DNA from: Arion vulgaris
Lineage: Eukaryota; Mollusca; Gastropoda; Stylommatophora; Arionidae
Length of the DNA stretch: 64,000 bases
Reading direction: 5' to 3'
Assembly (NCBI GenBank): GCA_020796225.1
Contig: CM036758.1
Span: 27,976,099 to 28,040,098 of the forward strand
The notes beneath the pieces are model-generated. The model made no database searches. It was given only the letters and a program-made list of their open reading frames with translations, and was not told the origin of the DNA. Positions 23,780-35,600 of this stretch are shown in pieces. Position 1 is the first letter of the stretch; each line of letters opens with the position of its first letter. The translations under genes and the position numbers were made by a program.

Positions 23780-24260
23780 CATGAAAGCTCCATAGCTTCA
23801 GCAAGAATCCTAGGGATTGATATACAGAGCAGATGTACAGGTACATCAGAAATTAACAGTTTTGCCATGATCAAGCAATTCTTGAAATTACTAACCAGAT
23901 TGACTTTTGTAACATGAATTTGACGTAATAGAGGATCTTTGGACCCAACTGTCAGAGCCAGTATTGTGGTCACTTGCATGGATTCCGTGCCAGTTATCAG
24001 TCTCTAGACCTCGACTAGGAAACTTGTGTGGGTGTGGCATTTTAAGATACTGCTTGTCTGTAGTGTGACCAAATCTCATACCCTTCACAGCTGTACATAC
24101 ACAACTAACTAATCTTATAGTAGCTTCCCCTTTGATCTCTACCCCCTTTGCCAGACTACAGTGCAGCAATCTGTTTCCAGTGCCACAGTGTGGAGGTGAA
24201 ATAGGGTCTTGGTCAGTGCCAGCTATCTGACACTGATGCTGTCTTGTCACTATTTTATTG
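23780..24260 (-). repeat. dispersed repeat, copy 1
   Basis: The stretch around 24120-24245 (GCAATCTGTTTCCAGTGCCA, GGTCTTGGTCAGTGCCAG, TGTCTTGTCAC) is shared, in the same orientation, with 39540-39690. The minus strand has an open frame of 119 codons, but the second copy does not conserve it, so a non-coding interspersed repeat is more likely. Confidence 0.55.
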
Positions 24261-24939
24261 CACCTATAGCCCCAAAGATAAAACAGGTTTTTTTCTATTG
24301 TAAATCATGTTCTAATTACTGACTATGTCACATTCATTATATCTATGAAATCTAATAATAGATAATTTGGGTGAGTGCTCTGGAAATAAATCATCCTCAT
24401 TATCAACTTCTTCATCATCATAATCTTTATCATTTTCTTTATCAGCATCATGCACTGGGGGAGTGGTTAATGTATGAATAGCATGAACTATAAAGGGGCA
24501 GTACTTTCAATTGTATATGAAACTGTATGGTCTCTCAGTTGTCTCCCTCTTAATAAGGTAGAGTAGGTTGTGTCCCCCTGATCTAAAGAGTTACGCTAGC
24601 AGTAGCTACCAGCTGGGTCTCAAAAGCTGAATATGTTAATGGGTAAGGATCAGACCAAAAGTTAGACACCAAACTATTGCCCTATGGGCAGGTTGGAAAC
24701 AGCCACAGGTTAAAAGCAAAGCTGGAGAAATGCCTGTTTGCTTTGGATGAACCCAGCAACAGGTTGAAAGAAATAGTGTAACATATAAAGATCAGTAAAA
24801 AGGTAATACACTACATTACCTTTCTCAGTGAATAATTAAGATAGAATCATGAAAGTTTGCACACTTAAAATTTGAAATATCTCTAATGTTTGTACAAGAT
24901 TTGCACCACATTTATACAATTTTAACAGCTATAGTAAAG

Positions 24940-25190
24940 TGAGTGTCTGTAGCTCATGCGGTAGTGAGCTCGATAACGAACCCAAACGTACCTGGTTCAA
25001 ACCCTATGGTGGGCAAGTTTGGAAGCAAATTCGTTTCCATGGGATTTTACAAAAGGTAAAAATAGACCTCACCGTTCAGAAAGCAACGGCAAACTACTGA
25101 ACGTATAAGTGGTGCCTAGAAAAATCAATGACTTGTTTACTGTGGTTGATGGCTACGTCCTTTAGGATATGCCATGATTTTCATTTTCAT
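24940..25190 (+). repeat. tRNA-derived SINE, family 1, longest copy
   Basis: A box TAGCTCATGCGGTAGTG, B box TGGTTCAAACCCT, the shared body CAGAAAGCAACGGCAAACTA, and a 3' part GACTTGTTTACTGTGGTTGA followed by GGCTACGTCC and GGATATGCCA. Confidence 0.88.
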
Positions 25191-25194
25191 AGTA

Positions 25195-25425
25195 AACTGT
25201 CGTTTCTGTCTGTAATACCGCTGTTTGAGCAATGTAGGACAGAAGGGACATGAGCCTGTGGAATTTAATGGCAGCAATGCGAGTGCAGTCGCTGCAAAAT
25301 TGTTCAGATTAGATTTTTCTTTATGTCCCCAACAGAAAAAACCAATCACTTTACTGGGGATTGAACTCGGTCTCTGGAATTGGTACCATGCTCTAATCCA
25401 TTCTGCCAGACTCTCTATTAATATC
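25195..25425 (-). repeat. tRNA-derived SINE, family 2
   Basis: On the minus strand: A-box-like CTGGCAGAATGGATTAGAGC and B box GAGTTCAATCCCC, then a body different from family 1. It abuts the family 1 copy tail to tail, sharing the GGATATGCCA-like end. Confidence 0.65.
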
Positions 25426-25597
25426 ATATAAGTACCACACAACAAAATGAAATCATATAAGTACCACACAACAAAATGAAATCATATGAGTACCACACAA
25501 CAAAATGAAATCATATGAGTACCACACAACAAAATGAAATCATATAAGTACCACACAACAAAATGAAATCATATGAGTACCACACAACAAAATGAAA
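25423..25597 (+). repeat. 29-bp tandem array
   Basis: Six units of ATCATATAAGTACCACACAA + CAAAATGAA at exact 29-bp spacing. Units differ only at TATAAGT/TATGAGT. It directly adjoins the SINE. Confidence 0.95.
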
Positions 25598-26415
25598 TAC
25601 AAAGAATATCATGCTAAATGTGAGATGGATTAATGCAACATGTGGGGCATTTACTTTTCTAGTTAGATGCACATGGTATGTGGCTTCATTGCTTGCTATT
25701 GACGTTCCACAAATGAGGAAAGAAATTGGCCCACCCATCTCCTGCACTTTGAAATGTTCAGAGATAGACACTTATGGTCTGCAAAAAGCTTAAGGACAAT
25801 TAATTTCATCATGCTAAATTAGAGACAAGCCACTAGCTCCAACATGACTTACCTTCCTTGAAGAACTGGACAGGAAGCACCTATAGTTGCTCATGAGTTC
25901 CTTACTGCTTGCTAAAAGTGTCAGCAGCAGAGCATTTACAAAGTAGCTCTTATAGCAATTCCATAACACATCCCCCCCCTTCCCTAATTCAGAACACAAA
26001 TTTTCAGCTTGGTCACTGGAAAATCAATTACACCAGGAATTTAACACATTCAGCTGATTTCCTAATCCAGCTCACTACCACTGAGCTTTATGTTCAAAGC
26101 TGAGATAAACACAAAGACAACAAATATTCAAAGAACTAAATATTTTTAATGAAGATTTTAAATACAAGTGACTCTCGACATGACACATGATGTTGATTAT
26201 ATTCATTTATCTTAACATCTCTTCTGTCATTCTTCTTCTTCTGTTTTATTTTACAACCACTCAAAATAAGATAAACTCAGGGAAAAAAGGTACATAACAC
26301 TAACCTTTGACCTCCTAATGAATAACACTTTTTCACATATTATTATGCAACTATTTTATTAACTGGAATCATTGTTTTTGGATACTACAAATATTATAAC
26401 AAGTGCCATGTCTTG
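25598..26415. other. no gene seen; LRRC34 3' flank
   Basis: AT-rich. The LRRC34 3' UTR and polyadenylation site should lie just below 26416 on the minus strand, but no single poly(A) signal can be singled out. Short frames at 25611-25793 and 25909-26103 are unsupported. Confidence 0.3.
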
Positions 26416-26640
26416 TTAGTTGATGTCTTGTATAATCTGAACCTGGTGTTTGGATCTTTTAATAGATTCACCTCTGATCTGCCATTCTGGTACATCATCT
26501 CCATAGATCGGAGCATAGTAGTAATGTCGTCTAATAATAAATCCTGACTGGCACAAGTAAAGTTTCCCATCAACAACATATGAGCTAATATCACAGTTTT
26601 GTTCTAACAGACGTTCTGTGTGAAGATGTTCAGCATAAGC
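26416..26640 (-). CDS. LRRC34: LRRC34 exon 9 (last coding exon)
   Basis: Seventy-four codons (358-431) and the stop. The acceptor CTACAG precedes AYAEHL. It carries the non-LRR C-terminal signature VVDGKLYL, then [17 protein letters not shown], which matches the family's terminal block. The open frame continues upstream into the intron (beginning MTYNAFSLQ), but the CTACAG acceptor sets the boundary. Confidence 0.93.
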   Translation of the reverse strand, partial: AYAEHLHTERLLEQNCDISSYVVDGKLYLCQSGFIIRRHYYYAPIYGDDVPEWQIRGESIKRSKHQVQIIQDIN

Positions 26641-29600
26641 CTGTAGAGAGAAGGCATTGTAAGTCAACTATACATAAATCTCTGATCGGGTTACTGATGA
26701 GAGTTAGATGTATCATATCAAGGAAAGGTTGTATTTGATTCAATACAGAGAGAAGGATTCAAAGTCAATCTGCAAAGAAGTAACGTGTCATGGAAAGTTT
26801 AATTTAGAACATTGGGTGGTATCTGTGGTGTTGAGATAGAGTGTTTACTTCATGTTTCTACAGTATTTGGTTCAAGTCCCACATGGATAGATTGATCTAT
26901 TGATCCTTGATCTCAGGGTAGGTAAGATAGAGTATCTATTCTTTTAGGAAAACGACAAAATATACATCATATTCAAGTTAAGCATATAAAAGAAAAATCT
27001 GGCTAGCAATGGGGGAATGAGGGAGGGCCATTCAGAATCTGGACTGTTTGATTCTGGACACGACTTTGCTAGCGCATTTCCGCCATGTTTGATCGGATAT
27101 TTTCCGGTTCCGTTTGCCAAGCTACTGAGTTAGTGCTTGAACAATGCTGTAAACTATGAATGTCACATGGGATACTTTTATGGTGTCAACCGACATTTGT
27201 TGGAATATTCAGAAATGGCGGACAGAAGTTATGACGAACCAACTCAATCTGCTGTATGCAGTGTTTTGCGTGTGAAGAAAGCTGGATTTTGTCGTGATTG
27301 ATGTTTCCTCTTCAAAACAGTTTTGTGTTGACATTTTAGTGATGGCCATATGCATCAATGCGGTGCTGGTTGCTTTTTGTGGCAATACGGCTTTTTCATT
27401 CTGGAATTAGTTCACGACACAGGAGGAAATTGTTAGCATTTTGTGATTTTCGTTGGCACAGGATCGGAGCAATTATGGGGTGACCGTGTAGTGAAGTTGG
27501 AACCGTACATATGAACTATGTGTAAAAGAACTCTTAAAAGTTGAAAATAAAAATAACAGACTGTACAGCAGCAGCAAGGCCAAATTTGAGATGTACAAAA
27601 GTTAAACTTAGTTTATACCATATGGATCATCTTGATGCAAAAGGGAGAGCAAACATGAACAAAACATGCATGATGAAATTGACTATGCTGGACAGATATA
27701 TGTAGATACTGCAGCTTTACTATAAAAATAGTGAAAATTAAAATTGTGGCATATCCTTTACATGACATAGCCATCAACAACAGTAAACAATTCGTCAATG
27801 TTCTAAGCACAACTTATACATTCAGTAGTTTGCTATTGCTTTCTGAACAGTGAGGTCCACTTTTACCTTTTGTAAAAATCTAAGGGAATTAATTTGCTTC
27901 CATACTTGACCCGTGCTTTTTTGAGCCAGGTACGCTTGGGTTGTGACCAAGCTCACTACTGCTTAAGCTACAGACACTTACATAAAAATAATACAACCTA
28001 CTTATTCTAAAATATCCACAAATCACATAAATTCAGCATAAAAATGGCATGAGTCAGCTGTGATGATCTTCCTATGACCAATCAGATCTGATACCATGTT
28101 ACAGTATAACTTCATAAATACTTACACTAAGGGAATGTTTTTCTGTTTGTAAAATCTTAGTTACTATTTGTGCAAATCTGTGTCCTGTTAGATAATATGC
28201 AGTGGCGGCTCGTGATCATTTTTGTTGAATGGCCTGTTAGATAACATGTATGAGCAATCATGGTTTTGTTGAAATCTGTTCATTTAATAATAATAAACAC
28301 AGGCTCGATATTTTTGTGCAAATCTGTGCCTTTAGTAATATGAGGCAGCACTGATATGTATAACTTGTTGAAATTGTGTCCTGTTAATGCAAGGTGGCAA
28401 AGTACAACATTTTCTGCACAACGAGTGTTAAAGATCATGGACATGTCGAGTGGAATGAAGATATTCCAAACTGAAACTGAATTCGATAAGAGTTAACTTG
28501 TCGTTAGATAGAACAACAGGCAAACAACATGTCTATAAAAAGTGGTGTACAGATCAAACTATGAAACAGAAATGAAATTTGGGTTATAATAATTTAAAAA
28601 CTAATAAACAGAGTACAAATTTTTGGGGGGATTCAAACACCCTGAGAGCAATAATATGTATAGCACGTTAGAAATGCTGTGATGATGATCTCCATCTCAT
28701 TCACAAAATATCTGAAATGAAAGAAAAGATTTTTAAGAGTAGTGACACCTGAATGATATTCAAGCAAACTGAATTACAAAGAGAGTTGATCACAGAAAAA
28801 CCTACAACAATAAATGGGAAAAAGTTGAACTAGTCAAACTAGACAGACAAATGATAAACATTAAAGCTCAATAAAAAATAGGTCAAATCACCCTGAGAGA
28901 AACAATATACGTTAGCAGTTAAAAATAGCTGTGATAGAGTAGATTCCATCTCATTACAAAATACCTGGAAATGAAAGAAACAGATTTTTTTAAAGTAGGT
29001 CACCTAAACCTGATATAAGCAAAACTATGAAAAGGCAAAGAGAGTTGTCACAAGAAAAACTACAATGAAATGGGAAACAGAACATCAGGGCCACTAGACA
29101 CATGATAAACATTACAAGCTCAATATAAAATAGCAAATCACAATCTTCATATTCCTCACAGATCAAATTAGACAGGCATACCATCTTTCCAACAAGTTAA
29201 AGATGGGAATTATATCTGAACATCTTTGCAAAGATATTTAGTGCATGAGGAGCAAAGAAGACTAATACTGCCACCAATTAGCAAAAAATAATAATAATAT
29301 TAATAAATATAATCTAATAACATATCAAGATTGAGGGCAAATTGGCAAGAGAAATACTTGAATATAATTGGGAAGGAGACATTAAGTAATGGACATTTAT
29401 TAACATGACAGAATGCATTACCATGACAAGGAGCAGAAAGTGTTGGAGATTCAATGCAGCCCACCTTGAATATTGAGATGACTTCTAATGAATCAAATAT
29501 CACATAATGCCACATAAGTGTGATGAGTTTTGGACAGCTCACAGTACTAGACATTTGCATTTGGAGATTACATTTCTACTCCTGACTTTCAGTTCTCTAA

Positions 29601-32600
29601 TTCAGCAAGCTAGACCCAATCTTAGGTGGATCAACTGGAGTATGTCTAAATCGAAAAGCACATCGGTTAATTTTTGTTGTGAAACCAGTGGTCTGTCCAT
29701 TGATTATTTCTAGTACTCAAGACCTGAAAGTCATGAGAACAAGTCATTGCTATTAATTATAACTGTATGGATACGAGTGGATCAAAATGTTAAGGAAAAA
29801 AGCAAGCAAACTATGACAGAAATTGTATTAATTACTAAAAGCTTCATGTAGTCTCTGCTTTAGAGAACATAGCTCTCTTCACAGTCCACATGAAAGTTCT
29901 TGATCTCTAGCCAGTTCTTCAGACTCCTTGTGTTCAAGGTTACCTCAATCTCCTGTTGCCACTGCAAGTTTGATCATCCCCTGCCTCGCCCTCCAGAAAC
30001 TACACCTATCACTATTGCTATTCTAAACTAAAGTGACATGACTAAACACCTCTGACAAAAGTACTCACTGTACACACAGAGTCATCAAAATGGTTTCCCC
30101 AAATGTACAGAGAGGTCAAGGTTGGGTTATAGTTCAATGCATCAGCCATAGCACACAACCCCATTGGTCCAATGTTGTTGTACACAATATTAAGGCTGAA
30201 ATATAATGAGAAAATAAAATCAACATTATGTTAATACAGTCTGTGGGAAGAAAGGATTGGAAAAAAACAAAGTTCCTTATAAAAAGAACTCAATATAATG
30301 AATGAAAGTATATTGTAACATTTCAGGAAATCTAGCAACAGATGAACTCTTAAAAGAAGGTTAAGACATTGCAACATATGGCATAGATACAACATAGGAA
30401 GAGGTCAGAACAACTGCAGACGACACCCTTAGATCAAAGTGGAGTAACACCATGGTAAAATAAGAAAGAATGTCTATTATCTACTCTCCATGTAGGTCAA
30501 ATGGACTCTCACATCCACCCTGAAAGATCTAGATTTTGCTGATGATATGCACTCTACTCACAACATAAAGATATTCAGGAAAGATTGCAATGCTTACAGT
30601 ACAGCCAGTGGTTGGGGAAAATGCACTCGAAGAAACATAGAATAAATAATTACTGAACATGTAACCCAGCACTAGTTAACTAAGTAAAATTTCAAAATGC
30701 AATTTTACATTCTTTGAGGTTTAGGCACAAGGTAGGATCTAGATCTGACATTAATACAGACTGAGTAAGGCACAAGGTACATCAGACCTTCAGGTACTCT
30801 GAATAGCCATACAGCACGAGAACCAAGATATAACTCAGATTGTCTATCAACTTTAATGGGTGAATGCTTGAGAATAAGAACACAATATTTAAACTCTCCA
30901 CCTTCAATATACTTGTTCTCAGTAAGATTTATGTTATGGCCACATACTATTCTAAGAAGAACGTGTTGATAGTGTCAAAAAGAATAAGACACTCAACATC
31001 CAAAAGAGCACTGAAGATGGATCGACATGTATATTGAAGAAAGCTGTATCTGGAAACTGCACTAGATGTCCCAGAGGTAAAAAACGTGGAAGATCCAAAA
31101 TGATTGAGAGAACAGAAAACTGAAAGAAATGAAGCAGCTGCACAATACAGAAACAACTAGAACAAGAGGTGCATTTTTGCTGCTGAGAAGAGGCACAGCT
31201 GAGGAGCAAGAGAGTAGACTGTCTCTTTTCGCTAACTAATGGTCATTAGTAATCCTTCTGACTTGAAATGTAGGAGGATATTCTAGTGTCATGTGAGTTG
31301 TCTGAACTTTAAGAGAATTATTGTCATTTAAGTAGAAGATATCTAACTTGAGAAGATTGAAGTTACATTGTCCTTGTCAATGAATCAAATGGATCTGTAT
31401 AAATTTGAGTAGATTTATCATTGTAAATGGTGACAAACTTGAAGATATAGTGTTATGATCAACATAGATAAATTTATATATAAAATACTGTGTATCCAAA
31501 TAGCATTTGTTCTACCATCAAGTATTGTTAAGTTTAGTAGATGCCAGAAAAGAATACATCTTCATTTGTGACAAATCCAAGATTTCTCAACCAGTATTGA
31601 GTTTAGAACTTGAGCTAACTCTTACACCATCCTGAGTTATGCAGCGTTAGCGAAATGAAAAGGAAAGATTATTATCATTGTTCTTGATTTCAAAAAAGAA
31701 GTTTCTAATTAATTTCTATTGGTGTACAGTAAAAAGATATTTTGTTTACAAATATGTTATGTTATGCTATCTCACGTATAGGATTGGGATATAGTGCCTG
31801 TATCTGCAACAGTCATCCAAAGTCCATTTGTCACCATACTCCAGAGTGATTAATATATCTTCTGTCTCACAAAAGACTGAACTGTCTGCAATGTCCAAAC
31901 TAACTCCAATTCTCAGACTTGTCCAGTGTCAGACTCCTCATTCAACAAATGAGAGAGTACAGCAAGACATCGGCTCTGTCCAATTCACATTGAGTCGATC
32001 ATTTTGCAAAAAGTCAGCACACTCGACTGCAACAATGCAGTGTACAGCAAATTTTCTAATGTGATCTTGAACTGCCAATCAACTTCCATGGATCCAGATT
32101 CAATCTTTGAAGTATTAAGAGTCTGATATGATAATCATATGTACAGTGATTTCTCAGCCACCAGAGAAGCCTGATACAACAAGATTCAAGCCATGCTCGA
32201 TTGTTGTCGAAATCGCTCTCATGAAGTAGTACACTACCAAGTCTATTGTTAACAAACTATGTGTTCATACTTTAACAAAATGGTCTAAAGGACAACTATT
32301 TTATTATACAACTTAACGTGATGTTATATATCACAAGCAATGATGAAATCAGCTTGATGAGTGTTGTTGCACCCCTGATTGTGCAGAAAGAGTCCAACCT
32401 AGAAAGCACTCCTACCACAGAACAGTAATCAGAGTTGGATGTTGGTAAGAGATGCTCTGTCTTCTGCAGTCTCATTTTATCTGTGCTCAGAATAAGACCA
32501 TTCCTGCATGCAAAGTTCCTTTGTGGTCTCAGTGCACATTTGGATCTTGCACGAATTCTTAATACATGATCCATTCTCTCTCTATCCCACAGACTTAGGT

Positions 32601-35600
32601 TTGATTCTTCAAAGGGGAATAGGGAGAAGGTTTTAGATCTCCATGTGAAATTTTTAGCGTTGGAATTTATGGATCCAAATTTACTTTTTTGGATTCAGTA
32701 TATAAATCTTATGTCAAATCAAAGGAAAGGACATACATCATACTTATCAAAAACAACATGTGAGGAATTTATCCATCTAATTGCATCAAGTTTACTGGAT
32801 CATATTATTTGCGAAATTAAGAAATGCAAGTACTATTCCGTATCACTGAACTCTACTCCAGACATTTTGCATGTGGACCAACTCACTCTAATAGTGCGCT
32901 ATGTGTTACCATCTGACCAGTGGAAAGGTTTGTGAAGTTCTTGGATATGGAAGGTCATACTGCTGAACAACTCGCCAAAGTTTACTTGATTTTTAAAGGA
33001 AAATGGCATTGATATCAAAGACTGTCGCGGTCAAAGCTATGACAATGCCAGCAACATGAGTGGGAAATACAACGGCTTACAAGCACGCATTAAGGAGATA
33101 AATAAGTACGCAGAATACATTCCCTGCTTTGCACATTCACTGAATTTGTTTGCGAAGTGTGCTGCAGAATGTTGTATAGAAGCATCCATTTTTTTCGATT
33201 TTGTTGAAAGTCTCTATACATTCTTTTCCGCTTCTACCTATCGATGGGGCATTCTTACAAAAGCACTGGAAGATACAGGTTCAAAACTCCCGACTTTGAA
33301 GAGACTGTCGGACACCAGGTGGTCTTCCCGAGCTGATGCGACAAAGCACTTTTATGTGGTTTTACCATTATCAAACAAGTTTTGGATGACATCTCAAATA
33401 ACATGGATCAAAAGGTAGAGGTCGTAATCAGCGATGGGCTAGTTTTGGAGATGAGTAAGTTGGAAACGGAATAGTTAGCATTTTATGGAACGGAATTCTA
33501 GAACGCTTTTGCGCTTAGCGCTTCATTACAGTCACCTGATCAAGACCTTAACACGGGATATGCTCTTATGAATCGTTACACGGGTATCGTTCAAGCAATG
33601 CGCCTACATTTTCAGATATTGAGGCCAAAGCCAAAATCCTGACTCACTGTCAAGAATATCAGCAACAAACTTCACGACGACGCAAGCGAAATACTAAGTA
33701 TGACGATTTTAGTGGCTCTACTACGCTCGATGAAGTTGTAGAAAATCAAACACCCAAACAAAAATTTGAAAATCAGGTGTTTATTGTCATAATTGATAAT
33801 GTACTCTCTCTGCCTTAGCTAAACGCATGGAAGCTACATAGAGTGACTGATGTATTTGGAACATTTCGGCAGTTAAAATATCTTACAGCAGAAGAGATCT
33901 TGAAAAGAACTCCAAATATTGTCAGTTCTTACCAAGAGGATTTGAAGAAATCCTAGGCTACGAACTTGTGCAGTTTGCTGAACTTCTTAAAACTAATGTA
34001 GCTGCTGCTATTAGCAACGAAAAGAATGAGGCCTTGAACTGCAATTTTATAAACTTATAATGGAAAATTCATTAGAGTCGTGTTTCCCAAATGTAGAAAT
34101 AGTCTTAAGAATTTACTTGTCTTTAATGATTACTAACTGCAGCGGAGAACGTTCTTTTCAACATTAAAGCGTATAAAAAGTGAGTTAAGAAACATGATGG
34201 GACAAGATCGCCTAAATAACCTCACCTTAATGAACATTGAATGTAATTTACTTAGAGAAATTGATTTGTCTAGTATTATCTCTAAATTTGCTCACATTAA
34301 ATCGAGACAAGTTTGTTTGTAAAATTTATGTTTTATTATTTATTATCATACAAAACTTAGGGCCTCCGCTAAAATTTTAGGGGCCCGCGCTGGTCTAATC
34401 CGGCTCTGCTTCTATCTCACACACATAAAGATATTCAGGGGAAAAACTTGCTGCTTTACCAGTACAGCCAGATGGTTGGGTTGAAAATCAGTCAGAAGAA
34501 AAACATAAAATAAATAATTACTCTGAACATTGCCAACCCAGCACTAGTTAAACTAAAAGTAAAAAACCTTCAAATGCAACTGCTTCACATATCTTGGAAG
34601 TGCTTTAAGCCACTGAAGGAGGATCTAGATCTGACATTAAATACAGACTGAGTAAGGCACAAGGTACATTCATGACCCTTCAGGTGATCTGAAAATCAGC
34701 CCAATACAGCACCAGAACCAAGATTAATATATATCTCAGATGTGTGCTATCAACTTTATATGGGTCAGAATGCTGGAGAATGACAGAACACAATACGTTC
34801 AAACTCTCCACCTTCAATATAACTTGTCTGCGAAAGATCTTACATGTGTTATGGCCACATACTATCTCTAAGAAGGAACTGTTTGCATAGTGTCAACAAA
34901 AGAATAAGAGCACCAACATCCAAAAGAGACACTGAAGATGGATCGGACATGTGATAAGCATGAAGACAAGCTATCATGGAAACTGCACTAAGATGGTCGC
35001 TAGAGGGTAAACAAAAACGTGGAAGATCCAAAATGACTTGGAGGAGAACAGTAGAATAAGAACTGAAAGAAATGAATCACAGCTGGAACACAATACAGAG
35101 AACAACTAAGAATAGAGAAGAAAGGTGTGCATTTGTTGCTGCCCTGAGCACCAGGAGGTCACAGGCTGGAGAGAGAGAGAGGTAAGACTGGTCCTCCTTT
35201 CCAGCTACATAATGGACACGTCCATGATGACAAGTGAAGTAGCTGTCTGGACTTGAAGATGGTAGGAGGGATATGCTCCTAGTGTCATGTGGAGTTGGTC
35301 TGAACTTTGAGAGAATTGGTGCATTGTCATTTAAGTAAAGCAGCTGTCTGAACTTGGAGAAGATTGAAGACATTGTCCTTGGTAACAAATAAAGGATCTG
35401 TATAAATTTGGAGTAGATTGGTATCATTGCAAATGGTGACAAACTTGAAGATAATAGTGTTGTGATCAACAACATGATAAAATTATAATAAAATACTAAT
35501 GTGGTATCACAAATATAGCATTTTGTTTACCTACCACTCAAGTGTTGTGTTGCAAGTTTTAATAGCATCTGCCAGAAAAAGTGCACCATCATCTTCCATT

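Noticed and set aside
23891..24250. 119-codon minus-strand open frame as a gene
   Set aside because: Part of it is a dispersed repeat whose second copy (39540-39700) does not keep the frame.
25423..25597. Regularly spaced repeats reminiscent of CRISPR
   Set aside because: Units are contiguous 29-mers with no unique spacers, in a eukaryotic intron-bearing region.
28185..28250. CAGTGGCGGCTCGTGA, resembling a hAT-type terminal repeat, between two CCTGTTAGATAAYATG copies
   Set aside because: No partner terminus within a reasonable distance and no coding remnant. The flanking repeats are 33 bp apart, so at most a tiny solo end.
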